Origin: Dyella sp. A6
GTDB lineage: Bacteria > Pseudomonadota > Gammaproteobacteria > Xanthomonadales > Rhodanobacteraceae
Length of the DNA: 64,000 nucleotides
Assembly (NCBI RefSeq): GCF_036320485.1
Contig: NZ_CP132911.1
Coordinates: forward strand, 3,162,001-3,226,000
Direction: 5' to 3'
Below, in pieces: positions 8,103 to 16,897 of the stretch (its first letter is position 1; the number at the start of each line of letters is the position of its first letter). The translations under genes were made by a program, and so were the position numbers. A model generated the notes under the pieces. That model worked only from the letters and a program-made list of their open reading frames with translations. It ran no database searches and was not told the DNA's origin.

Positions 8103-10670
8103 TCACTGCCCGCCGTGGCAGGGCACGCTGTACGGCGCGTTGGTGCCCAGCGCGATGCGGGTGATCGCAAGCGTGTCATGCGCTGCCGTCTGCAGCCGGA
8201 ACGGCACCTCGATGTGCTTCATGTCGGCACCCGCTGCCTGGAAGCACTTCAGCGGCACGCCGACACGCAGCCACTTGCCCTTCGGCAAGGCGGCCAGTCC
8301 CTGCTCCAGCGGCAGGCTGGCTGCACAGTGGGCACCGCAGTCCATGCCCAGGGTGATGCGTCCGGGTGCCAGCGCGTCGATGCGCATATCGGCAATCAGT
8401 TCCACGTCGCCATTGGTCTGGCGTTCCAGGTTCAGCGGCTTGTCGGCATGCAGCGCGAAGCTTGCTTCGCCGTGGCCAGACCAGACCAGGCGACGCGCGT
8501 CTTCCTGCCGGTGGTAGTCGAGCGCGCTGACATGCAGGCTGCCGTCATGGGTCGCCGCAGGCACCGCCAGCAGGGCCTGCGCCTTGCCGTCGGCACCGGC
8601 GATGCGCGTACCGAGCCCCGCCGCAGCCTTGCCGTGCTGCAGATACACGCCGGGTGCGGCCACGTTCGCCGGCAGGCCGGAAACCTCGGACAGATGGCCG
8701 AGATCGCCGTTGTCTTCGTAGGTCAGGCCATAGCCGTAGGGGAACTGCGGATCGTAGTGCTTCTGCCCCACGTTCAGCGGCGTCTGCATCGCCGTGCGCG
8801 GCCACGAATCCGGCAGCTTGCCGTGGAAGTCGTACTGCACCTTGCCGGCAGCGTTGCGCAGCAATACATCGGCCACGCCGGCGCCCTCGGAACCGGGCAG
8901 CCACGCCGCCACGAAGGCGTTCGAGGCATTGATTTCCGGATTCACCCACAGCGGCCGGCCGGACAGGAACACCGACACCACCGGAATGCCCTGCGCGCGC
9001 AGGCGACGGACCAGGTCGAGGTCGGTGGAGTCGCCCGGCGCGAACGCCAGCGTGGGCACGTCGCCCTGGAATTCCGCATACGGATGCTCGCCGTACACCA
9101 CGATCGCCACGTCCGGCTTGTGCGTGTAGTGGCCGTCCACCGACAGTTCGGCCGTACCGCCCGCCGCACTCACCTGGCTGTGGATGCCGTCCCAGATCGA
9201 TTCGCCGTGCGGGAAGTCCGCATTGGTGGTACCGGTACCCTGCCAGGTCAGCGTCCAGCCACCGCACTGCTCGGGAATGTTGTTGGCGCCGTCGCCCGCC
9301 ACCAGGATGTGCTCGTGCGGGTTCAGCGGCAGCAGATGGTGCTCGTTCTTCAACAGCACCAGCGATTCGCGCACCGCCCGACGCGCCAGCGCACGGTGTG
9401 CGGCACTGCCGATCAGGTCGAAATGCCCGCCCAGCGGCTGCCTGGACGGCAAGCCCTCGTGAAACAGGCCCAGCCGCATCTTCACCCGCAGGATGCGCGC
9501 CACCGCGTCGTCGAGCCGGGACATCGGAATCACGCCCGACTTCACCTCGGCCAGGGTGTGCTGGTACAGCCCGCGCCAGCTGTCCGGCGCCATGTACATG
9601 TCCAGTCCGGCATTGATCGCCTGCGGACAATCAACGTCGCTGCAACCGGGGATCTGACCCTGGGCGTTCCAGTCGCCCACCACGAAGCCCTGGAAATCCA
9701 TGCGCTTCTTCAGCACGTCGGTGAGCAGTGCCTTGTTGCCGGTCATCTTCACGCCGTTCCAGCTGGAGAACGAGGCCATGACGGTCTGCACGCCGGCGTT
9801 GATGGCCGGCGGATAACCGGCACCGGCCACGTCACGCAGTTCCTTCTCGCTGATTTCGGCGTCGCCCTGGTCGATGCCGTCCTTGGTGGAACCGTCGCCG
9901 ACGAAATGCTTGGCGGTGGCGATCACATGTGCGCTGTCCAGGAACTGCGGCGTGCCAGCCTTGCCCTGCAGGCCCTCGACCGCGGCCGACGCGTAACGCG
10001 CCACCAGTGCGGGATTCTCGCCGTAACCTTCGTAGGTGCGTCCCCAGCGATCGTCCCTGGGCACGGTGATCGTGGGCGCGAAGGCCCAGTTGATGCCCGC
10101 CGCACGCGCCTCTTCCGCGGTGGCCGCACCGATCGCGCGCACCAGCGCCGGGTCGCGCGTGGCGCCCATCGCGATGTTCTGCGGGAACACGGTGGAACCG
10201 AGCACATCATTGTCGCCATGCACGGCGTCCACGCCGAACAGCACCGGGATGGCGACGCCGCCATCGTGCGTGTCCATCGACGCGCGGTAAAACGCATCCG
10301 AAAGTGCCAGCCATTTCGCCGGCCCGGCCAGCAGGCCGCCGCCCGGCTTGGAATTGCCGCCGGCAAGGATCGCGCCCAGCCGATATTTGCGGACATCCGC
10401 CGGGGTGACGCTGCCGATGTCGGCCTGGATGACCTGGCCGACCTTGTCGCGCAGGGTCATCTTCGCCATCAGCGCATGCACGCGCTGCTCGAGTGCCGCG
10501 TCGGGCGGCAGCGGCCAGTGCCCCTTCGGCCATAGCGACGGATGCACCGTCGTCGATGCCTTGATCTTTCCCGCATCCGCCCGGGCCAGCCCCAGGGTGC
10601 CGGCGGAAAGTCCCGCGAACAATGCCCAGGCGCACCACCAGGCGCCCTTTCCACCAACGACGAACCGCAC
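8103..10670 (-). CDS. Glycoside hydrolase family 3 exo-beta-glucosidase
   Basis: About 855 residues, secreted (signal-like VRFVVGGKGAWWCAWALFAG). It contains the GH3 N-terminal barrel, with nucleophile Asp333 in GFVVGDWNAQ, the GH3 C-terminal alpha/beta domain, and a long C-terminal extension as in ExoP-type exo-1,4-beta-glucosidases. It probably releases glucose from beta-glucan oligomers in the periplasm. I chose the GTG at 10670: GAGGAG lies 6 bases upstream, and the only ATG alternatives lie before or inside the operator at 10752. It is divergent from a TonB-dependent receptor and shares its operator sequence, so the two likely form one regulon. Confidence 0.88.
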   Translation of the reverse strand: MRFVVGGKGAWWCAWALFAGLSAGTLGLARADAGKIKASTTVHPSLWPKGHWPLPPDAALEQRVHALMAKMTLRDKVGQVIQADIGSVTPADVRKYRLGAILAGGNSKPGGGLLAGPAKWLALSDAFYRASMDTHDGGVAIPVLFGVDAVHGDNDVLGSTVFPQNIAMGATRDPALVRAIGAATAEEARAAGINWAFAPTITVPRDDRWGRTYEGYGENPALVARYASAAVEGLQGKAGTPQFLDSAHVIATAKHFVGDGSTKDGIDQGDAEISEKELRDVAGAGYPPAINAGVQTVMASFSSWNGVKMTGNKALLTDVLKKRMDFQGFVVGDWNAQGQIPGCSDVDCPQAINAGLDMYMAPDSWRGLYQHTLAEVKSGVIPMSRLDDAVARILRVKMRLGLFHEGLPSRQPLGGHFDLIGSAAHRALARRAVRESLVLLKNEHHLLPLNPHEHILVAGDGANNIPEQCGGWTLTWQGTGTTNADFPHGESIWDGIHSQVSAAGGTAELSVDGHYTHKPDVAIVVYGEHPYAEFQGDVPTLAFAPGDSTDLDLVRRLRAQGIPVVSVFLSGRPLWVNPEINASNAFVAAWLPGSEGAGVADVLLRNAAGKVQYDFHGKLPDSWPRTAMQTPLNVGQKHYDPQFPYGYGLTYEDNGDLGHLSEVSGLPANVAAPGVYLQHGKAAAGLGTRIAGADGKAQALLAVPAATHDGSLHVSALDYHRQEDARRLVWSGHGEASFALHADKPLNLERQTNGDVELIADMRIDALAPGRITLGMDCGAHCAASLPLEQGLAALPKGKWLRVGVPLKCFQAAGADMKHIEVPFRLQTAAHDTLAITRIALGTNAPYSVPCHGGQ

Positions 10671-10751
10671 GGCCTTCTCCTCGACTTCAATACGGCCGGG
10701 TATGCCAACACCCACCCCGGCCAGGATGTTCCGGCGAGTATCGACAGATGA

Positions 10752-10765
10752 TGACAGCGCTGTCA
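10752..10765. promoter_or_regulatory. LacI-type operator before the glucosidase
   Basis: The perfect palindrome TGACAGCGCTGTCA sits 82 bases upstream of the GH3 start. The central GCGC with symmetric TGACA arms is the usual form of LacI-family operators controlling sugar-utilisation genes. The same 14-mer recurs at 11152. Confidence 0.7.
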
Positions 10766-11128
10766 AATGGTAGGACATTTCCGATTCGATGCGGGTGCAC
10801 CAGGCATTGCCGAACGCTTTCCTTCTCCTCCGTCGCACGCGATCCCGTGATCATTGACCGTGATCGTCCATACCATCTCGGTGACACCAGACGACCGGCC
10901 AGACATGCCCCGTCGATGGCATTCCAGCCGCTTGTCCCATTCATGCATTGCAACATGCGTATTCGTCACATGGCATGCATTCAGCACCGCAAAGGGGCGA
11001 CATCCGCACTCGATGCGAGATCACCCCGAAACGTATCTGCATGAATCTTCCGAGATTCTCCGGAAATGCTGCAGCGCAACGTCGAAAGGCCTTGTGCGGC
11101 AACGTCTCCGGCCATGCTTGCACCAAAA

Positions 11129-11142
11129 TGACAGCGCTATCA
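11129..11142. promoter_or_regulatory. LacI-type operator, distal copy before the receptor
   Basis: TGACAGCGCTATCA has one mismatch to the palindrome at 11152. The spacing to that copy is 23 bases start to start, close to two helical turns, so two dimers could bind on the same face. Confidence 0.65.
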
Positions 11143-11151
11143 ATTTTGAAT

Positions 11152-11165
11152 TGACAGCGCTGTCA
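11152..11165. promoter_or_regulatory. LacI-type operator, proximal copy before the receptor
   Basis: Perfect palindrome TGACAGCGCTGTCA, 88 bases before the receptor start codon and identical to the site in front of the glucosidase gene. Confidence 0.7.
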
Positions 11166-11253
11166 TGATCGATTAAACCAACGCCGTCGGCCATCGAATC
11201 CGACTCGCCTGAGAACCAGGCATAAAAATTCATTCCATGGGGAGAGTCCTGAA

Positions 11254-13680
11254 ATGAAGTATCGCCACTCAGCGCTTTGCGGCGCTATTTTTGCTGTGCT
11301 CGCGTCAGGCAACGCGTTTGCCGCGACACAGGCGGCAGCATCCAGCCAGTCCGCGGCGACGCCTGTCGCCAGCAAGAAGAACGTCAAGAATCTCGACACC
11401 ATCCAGGTCACGGCCACCAAGCGCAGGACACCGCTTGAGAAGACGCCGATCGCGATCACCGCGATCGGTGCCAATACGCTGAGCCAGGACCGCGTGATGA
11501 CCGTGCAGGACATCACCCAGCTGGTGCCCAGCCTGGCCGCCACAACCGAAGGCGACCACGGCGTGATCACCCTGACCATGCGCGGCATCGGCAACGACAG
11601 CGCCAAGACCGAATACGCCGATCCCGAAGTGGCCACCTTCGTCGACGGCGTCTACGCGCCGCGTGCCGAAGCGGCTGCAAGCCTGCTGCTCGACATCGAC
11701 CGCATCGACGTGATGCGCGGCCCGCAGGGCACCCTGTGGGGACGCAACTCCACCGTCGGCGCCATCAACTACGTGACCACCAAGCCGGACATCCAGGGCG
11801 GCTTCTACGGCAACGCGCAGATGAGCTACGGCAAGTACAACGAGGTCGGCACCCGCGCCGCGGTGAACCTGCCGATCAGCAGCACCTTCGCGATGCGCGT
11901 GGCGATCGCGCAGGAACAGCATGACGGCTACGTCGACTACCAGAACCCGGTCGGCCAGATCCCGTCGGTAGCGCAGCAGGAAGCCAACTACATCGCCGCC
12001 GGCGGCACTGCTGCCACGTTCCAGCCGATCGATACCAACCTGTTCGTGACGCGCGGCGCGAAATACAACGCGCAGAACCAGTCCGCCGCCCGAATCAGCG
12101 CACTGTGGCAGCCGAACGCCGACTTCAGCTGGAACTTGTCCTACGAGTATTTCCGCGACCGCGGCACGCCGGACATGAACCTGATGCAGAATCCGCGTCC
12201 CGGTCAGAAGTTCTGGTCGGCGCTGATCCAGACCGCCCCCTACCTGGACCGCACCTCGAACACGGTTCGCAGCAAGGTCGAATGGAACCTCAGCGATTAC
12301 CTCTCGCTGAGCTACATCGCCGGCTTCAGCCGCTACAGCGGCAAGAGCGATTTCGCCCAGGATGACGGCGCGATCCTGCCGACCAGCTTCAGCACCGGCG
12401 GCGTATCCCAGGAGGACCGCACCAACGACTCCAACTACCGCAACAGCAGCCATGAGCTGGACCTGCGGTCGCGCGGCGAACACAGCATCGACTGGATCCT
12501 GGGCCTGTACTACGCGCAGGAAAACAACAACATCCGTTTCGACATCCCGATCATGAACGGCACCCAGCAGGGCAGCGTCAGCTGGCAGGGCTCGTTCATC
12601 CAGCCGAAGGAGACGGTGCATTCGGACGCGATCTTCGGCCAGGCAACCTGGAACATCAGCGACACCTGGCACTTCACCGCCGGCGCCCGCTACAGCAAGG
12701 ACCGCAAGACCAACCAGGGCGGCATCAACTGGGGCTGGGCCTACGACCCGAACGTGCCGCAGCAGCCGATCTCCACCGACGAAACGCCCTCGGCACCCGG
12801 CTGGGCGATCTCCCAGCACAACGACGGCAGGTACAGCAGCAATCACCTGACCTGGCTGGCCCGGATCAATGCCGATGTCGGCCAGCACGGCATGGTCTAC
12901 GCCAGCGTGTCCACCGGCTACAAGTCCGGCGGACTGGAAGACGGCGGCACCCCGTACAAGGCCGAGACATTGACCAACTACGAGGTCGGCTCGAAATTCT
13001 CCTTCCTCGATGGCCAGATGACCTGGAACAGCGCGATCTACTACGAGCGCTTCAAGAACTTCCAGCTCTCCGCGCCGATCGTCTACCCCGACGGCAACCA
13101 CGGTCTGGGCTTCTCCAACGTGCAGGGCGTCACCAAGGTCATCGGCCTGGAGTCCGAACTGGCGGCCCGCATCGGTCGCAACGATCGGTTCAACCTGATT
13201 TTCTCGGCGATCCCGAAGAAGAAGCTCGGTACCCTGCTCTACGCCGGCAGCAACGACTACGCCGGTCTGCCGGCCTGTGCACCGCAGTCGGGCATCAGCA
13301 ACTGCATCAACATCACCGGCAACGATCTGGCCCATGCGCCGGATGTCTCGGTCACCGCGGTGTACGCACACGACTTCCACCTGAGCAATGGCGCGCGCCT
13401 GACCCCGCGCATCACCATCCACCACGAGAGCTCCAGCTGGCTCAGCCCACTGAACCTCGGCTCCGGCGACATGCAGAAGGCGTATACCCGCAGCGATTTC
13501 ACGTTGCGCTATCACGAACCGCAGGATCGCTGGTGGGTCGGCATGTACGTGCAGAACCTGACCAACGACAAGGTCCGCACCAACGCCGGTCGCTTCGTGG
13601 CTCCCAACGGCAGCTTCGTCTATGTGTCGCAGTACCTGCCGCCGCGCACTTACGGCTTGAACCTCGGCATCTGGTTCTGA
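11254..13680 (+). CDS. TonB-dependent outer-membrane receptor
   Basis: 808 residues. The signal peptide ends near AFA (residue 23), followed by a TonB-box-like LDTIQVTATK at about 48-57. Then come the plug domain (LEKTPIAITAIGANTL, MRGPQGTLWGRNSTVGAINY) and a 22-strand barrel ending in YGLNLGIWF, with the required terminal aromatic. GGGAGAG precedes the ATG. It probably imports an oligosaccharide: the gene is divergent from a GH3 glucosidase and carries the same LacI-type operators. The exact substrate is inferred only from this context. Confidence 0.9.
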   Translation: MKYRHSALCGAIFAVLASGNAFAATQAAASSQSAATPVASKKNVKNLDTIQVTATKRRTPLEKTPIAITAIGANTLSQDRVMTVQDITQLVPSLAATTEGDHGVITLTMRGIGNDSAKTEYADPEVATFVDGVYAPRAEAAASLLLDIDRIDVMRGPQGTLWGRNSTVGAINYVTTKPDIQGGFYGNAQMSYGKYNEVGTRAAVNLPISSTFAMRVAIAQEQHDGYVDYQNPVGQIPSVAQQEANYIAAGGTAATFQPIDTNLFVTRGAKYNAQNQSAARISALWQPNADFSWNLSYEYFRDRGTPDMNLMQNPRPGQKFWSALIQTAPYLDRTSNTVRSKVEWNLSDYLSLSYIAGFSRYSGKSDFAQDDGAILPTSFSTGGVSQEDRTNDSNYRNSSHELDLRSRGEHSIDWILGLYYAQENNNIRFDIPIMNGTQQGSVSWQGSFIQPKETVHSDAIFGQATWNISDTWHFTAGARYSKDRKTNQGGINWGWAYDPNVPQQPISTDETPSAPGWAISQHNDGRYSSNHLTWLARINADVGQHGMVYASVSTGYKSGGLEDGGTPYKAETLTNYEVGSKFSFLDGQMTWNSAIYYERFKNFQLSAPIVYPDGNHGLGFSNVQGVTKVIGLESELAARIGRNDRFNLIFSAIPKKKLGTLLYAGSNDYAGLPACAPQSGISNCINITGNDLAHAPDVSVTAVYAHDFHLSNGARLTPRITIHHESSSWLSPLNLGSGDMQKAYTRSDFTLRYHEPQDRWWVGMYVQNLTNDKVRTNAGRFVAPNGSFVYVSQYLPPRTYGLNLGIWF

Positions 13681-13795
13681 TGCTTCGACCCGCGCAGCGG
13701 ATGCGTGCCTGAGCCGTCCACGGGACCGCGGAGATCCCCTCCCCTTCCGGTCCCGGCCTTACTCCCCCGGACACGCACGCTTCCGTCGCACGCTC

Positions 13796-13823
13796 GCCCC
13801 TGCCCATGGCGGGGGCTTTTTTT
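13796..13823 (+). terminator. Intrinsic terminator after the receptor gene
   Basis: A stem of GCCCCTGCC with GGCGGGGGC (one wobble) and a 3-base loop is followed by seven T. It lies 115 bases downstream of the receptor stop. Confidence 0.8.
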
Positions 13824-13891
13824 GTCTGGGCCTGCATGGAACCGGCGGCAGCGTATGCTGTCCGTCGTGGTGACCTTGAGGAGGATGTCCC

Positions 13892-14656
13892 ATGTATCGT
13901 CGCCTGCTCGGACTGCTGCTGGCCGGCATTGCCGCCCACGCCCACGCCACTGATCCAGCCGGAGTGCTCGGCGGCTATCACTGGCAGCTGGACCGTGCCA
14001 CGGCCAGCGACGGCCAGCGCCTGGACGCCCTGTTCGCACACCCGGACAAGCCACTGCAGCTGGATTTCAGCGACGGCCACCTGCGCATCAGCCATACCTG
14101 CAACGTGATCAGTGGCAGCTACCACATCGAGGGTCACACGCTCGACATCGGCCGGCTCATGCACACCATGATGTTCTGCGCCGACAAACCGCTGATGGCG
14201 ATGGAGCAGATGGCCAGTCAGCGCCTGCAAGGCCCGCTGGACTTCGCGCTGCTGGGCAACGACGCCCAGCCGCAGCTGCGGCTGACCACGGTCGAAGGAG
14301 ATACCCTGCTGTTCACCGGCAGACCGACACCGGCCACCCGCTTCGGAAGTACCGGTACCACCGAGTTTCTCGAAGTGGCCGCGCATACGGTGCCGTGCAA
14401 GGCCGCATCGGGGGCCGCCCGGACATGCCTGTGGGTACGCCAGCGCCACTACGGCAGCAACGGCCTGCAGGCCGGACCGCCCGGCACATGGCATGTGCTG
14501 GACCAGCCGATCGAGGGCTATGCCCATCGGCCCGGTATCCGCAATGTGCTGCGGGTAAAGCGCTATGTGGTGCGGCACCCCGTCGAGGGCCAGCCCGGTC
14601 ATGCCTACGTGCTGGACATGGTGGTGGAAACGCACGCACAGGACGCGAAACACTAG
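13892..14656 (+). CDS. META-domain / DUF4377-like secreted protein
   Basis: 254 residues with a signal peptide (MYRRLLGLLLAGIAAHAHA). Residues about 25-130 resemble a META/HslJ domain (YHWQLDRATASDG, LQLDFSDGHLRISHTCNVISG, MMFCADKPLMAMEQM). Residues about 160-250 resemble DUF4377 (EVAAHTVPC..., LWVRQRHYGS). The combination occurs in proteobacterial envelope or stress proteins of unknown function. An AGGAGG-type ribosome site 7 bases upstream supports the ATG. Confidence 0.8.
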   Translation: MYRRLLGLLLAGIAAHAHATDPAGVLGGYHWQLDRATASDGQRLDALFAHPDKPLQLDFSDGHLRISHTCNVISGSYHIEGHTLDIGRLMHTMMFCADKPLMAMEQMASQRLQGPLDFALLGNDAQPQLRLTTVEGDTLLFTGRPTPATRFGSTGTTEFLEVAAHTVPCKAASGAARTCLWVRQRHYGSNGLQAGPPGTWHVLDQPIEGYAHRPGIRNVLRVKRYVVRHPVEGQPGHAYVLDMVVETHAQDAKH

Positions 14657-14718
14657 GCAATGCCCCGCTGCATGCGCGGCCTGCGACAATGGCAGTGTTA
14701 CCGCCCAGCCTGGCCGCC

Positions 14719-15237
14719 ATGTCCGACAGCTTCACCTTCCAGCCGATCGCCCATGCGCGCTCGCCGTACGCGCGCCGCATCGATGCGCCTCACCAGCCGA
14801 CCGTGACTCAGGGCACCGAGAGCGGCAGTGCGGCCGAGGGTTCGATCGTTTTCGTCGACGGCTTTCCCGCCGCCGCATTCCGCGACCTAGAAGGCTTCGA
14901 GCGCATCTGGCTGCTGTTCGCGTTCGACCGCAGCGAGGGCTGGAAAAGCGAAGTGCGGCCACCGCGTGGCGGCGGCAAGCGCAGCGTGCTGGCCACGCGC
15001 TCGCCACATCGACCGAACGCCATCGGCCTGTCCGCGGTGGAGCTGGTCGCAGTCGAAGACCATGCACTGCGGGTGCGCGGCATGGACCTGCTCGACGGCA
15101 CACCGATTCTCGACATCAAGCCCTATGTGCCCTACGCCGATGCGTTCGCGCAGTCGCGTGCGGGCTGGATCGACGCCATCGACGCGGCGCAGGGTCGGCA
15201 CTCCGCACCCGGTCCGCGGCGACCGCGCTCGGGCTGA
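14719..15237 (+). CDS. trmO: tRNA m6t6A37 methyltransferase TrmO (TsaA family)
   Basis: 172 residues forming the single-sheet beta-barrel TsaA/YaeB domain. It opens with FTFQPIAHARSPYARRIDAP and contains PRGGGKRSVLATRSPHRPNAIGLS and LDIKPYVPYADAF, all hallmark segments. TrmO uses SAM to N6-methylate threonylcarbamoyladenosine at position 37 of tRNA-Thr. The protein is shorter than E. coli TrmO (about 235 aa) and ends soon after the core, as many homologues do. The ATG at 14719 was chosen because it is directly followed by conserved sequence. Confidence 0.87.
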   Translation: MSDSFTFQPIAHARSPYARRIDAPHQPTVTQGTESGSAAEGSIVFVDGFPAAAFRDLEGFERIWLLFAFDRSEGWKSEVRPPRGGGKRSVLATRSPHRPNAIGLSAVELVAVEDHALRVRGMDLLDGTPILDIKPYVPYADAFAQSRAGWIDAIDAAQGRHSAPGPRRPRSG

Positions 15238-15269
15238 CGCTGTCGCCGCATCCGATGTGCCGCAGCCGG

Positions 15270-15656
15270 TCAGCGGCCGCCCGCTCCGGTCACGCGACGG
15301 CGCACGCTGTCGATATCGCGCACCGGACGAAGCTCGATGCAGCCGGTCCGTGCCCACGGGAATGCCAATGCCATCTGCACCGCCTCGTCCATGTCGGCCG
15401 CTTCGATCAGGTTGAACCCGGCGAGATACTCCTTGGTTTCGGCGAACGGCCCGTCCACCAGCTGCACCTGTTCGCCGCGCACCCGCACCGAACGGGCCGT
15501 GGCCGGCGCTTCGAGCTGCTGCGCATCGTGCAGGCTGCCCTCGGCACGCAGATCATCAGCATGCGCCAGGCAGCCGCGCATGCGCGTATCGAACTCGCCG
15601 GCGGGCAAGGCTTCCAGCAGCGAGTCGTCGCAATAGATCATCATGAGGAATTTCAT
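15270..15656 (-). CDS. YCII / DGPF-domain protein
   Basis: 128 residues starting MKFLMMIYCDDSLLEAL and containing the diagnostic VDGPFAETKEYLAGF segment of the YCII-related (DGPF) family. These small dimeric proteins often neighbour ECF sigma factors and are of unclear, possibly enzymatic, function. Here the nearest ECF sigma gene is about 4 kb away, so a link is not supported. Confidence 0.85.
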   Translation of the reverse strand: MKFLMMIYCDDSLLEALPAGEFDTRMRGCLAHADDLRAEGSLHDAQQLEAPATARSVRVRGEQVQLVDGPFAETKEYLAGFNLIEAADMDEAVQMALAFPWARTGCIELRPVRDIDSVRRRVTGAGGR

Positions 15657-15833
15657 GCGCGCTCCATCCGTCCGGTATCCGGGAGCCCCGATGTCACCAC
15701 CGACCGGGACCTGGCCCGGCCGAGCATACGTCAGGTATCGGCGGGACTGGCGCCACGCACAAACTTACGCAAGACTTACACCCTGAAATGAGGTAAATAC
15801 TCATCCCAATCGTCGCAAAGCAGTATCCCGATC

Positions 15834-16709
15834 ATGCAGCGAATCTTCATCGTCGGCTGCCCCCGCTCTGGCACCACACTCGTGCAGGCCATGCTGGCCC
15901 GCCATCCGTCCATATTCACGCTGCCCGAGACGGCCTTCTTCGAAGGCCTGTTCACCGACCTCAAATGGCGCTGGGGCGATCCGGGTGCGCGCAACCGTCC
16001 GCCGCGCCCGCATCATCGGCTGGGCATGGCGCGCAGCGGCAGCCGACGCGCGTTCCGCGAACTGCAGAGCCAGCTCCTGGGCACCGCGCCCGAACGGGTC
16101 CGCGTGCCGTGGCGGGTCCGCACCTGCACCCGCCAGTTCGTCGACACCCTGGACCGCATGGCCACCGACGCACAGCGCTCGGCGTGGATCGAAAAGACGC
16201 CCAACCACCTGCTCTACATCCCCGAGATCGAAGCCGCGGTGCCGGATGCGCGCTTCATCCATGTGATCCGTCGTGGCATGGACGTGGTGGCATCGCTGAC
16301 CGACGCCACCCTGCGCTTCAATGCGCTGGAAGCGTTCGACGGCAGCGTGGCGCTGTGGACCCACCGCTGGAACCGCGCCATGCAGATCCATCGCGAACAT
16401 GCCGGTCAGGCACACCACCATTTCGTCTTTCTAGAAGACCTGCAGCACGACAGCGCATCGACCTGGCGTAATCTGTGCCAGTTCCTCGATCTACCCGCCA
16501 ATGCCCAGCTTGCCGACAACTGCCAGCAGTCCATCGCCGACCTGGGCAAGGAGCCCTGGAAGCATGCCGCGCTCGCCGGCGTACCGAAGAAGCCGGAACG
16601 CAAGGTGGACGAGCTGTTCGGCCCGCGCATCAAGCGCTGGCTGCAGAGCAACCTGCTGCCCTACGAGGAACTGCGCACGTCCTGTCTGGTGCGTTCGCCG
16701 CGGTACTGA
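15834..16709 (+). CDS. Sulfotransferase-family protein
   Basis: 291 residues. The 5'-phosphosulfate loop is GCPRSGTT (residues 8-15), and the 3'-phosphate loop is in the FIHVIRRGMDVVAS segment around residue 145. The fold is that of PAPS-dependent sulfotransferases. There is no sulfate-activation or sugar-biosynthesis gene nearby, so the acceptor is unknown. Confidence 0.85.
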   Translation: MQRIFIVGCPRSGTTLVQAMLARHPSIFTLPETAFFEGLFTDLKWRWGDPGARNRPPRPHHRLGMARSGSRRAFRELQSQLLGTAPERVRVPWRVRTCTRQFVDTLDRMATDAQRSAWIEKTPNHLLYIPEIEAAVPDARFIHVIRRGMDVVASLTDATLRFNALEAFDGSVALWTHRWNRAMQIHREHAGQAHHHFVFLEDLQHDSASTWRNLCQFLDLPANAQLADNCQQSIADLGKEPWKHAALAGVPKKPERKVDELFGPRIKRWLQSNLLPYEELRTSCLVRSPRY

Positions 16710-16897
16710 AATACGGCCTTCCACGCCCGCCAGGCTTTACCCGTCCCAGCGCGTGGGTTACCAGTTCTCTTCCGGATACGCGTAACCTGCACGCGCCCAT
16801 TCGAGAAGAGCGCGATGAACGCATGCCCTGAACAACAGACCGCAGCGCGCCCCCGGCGTCCTGCGCGCCCCGCGATGCAGCACGGATACGGCCACGC

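Larger units (their letters stand above)
10671..11253. promoter_or_regulatory. Divergent control region between glucosidase and receptor genes
   Basis: 583 bases without a credible gene. The region holds three 14-bp operators (listed separately) and, between 10830 and 11100, AT-richer sequence with no recognisable reading frame. Both flanking genes are transcribed outward from here. I could not assign -10/-35 boxes with confidence. Confidence 0.6.

Noticed and set aside
8100..10535. 811-codon open frame on the + strand opposite the GH3 gene
   Set aside because: It is an antisense shadow of a well-conserved GH3 enzyme, caused by high third-position GC. Its translation is Arg/His/Gln-rich without domains.
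11305..13515. 736-codon open frame antisense to the TonB-dependent receptor
   Set aside because: Same codon-bias artefact; the receptor on the other strand has signal peptide, plug and terminal aromatic.
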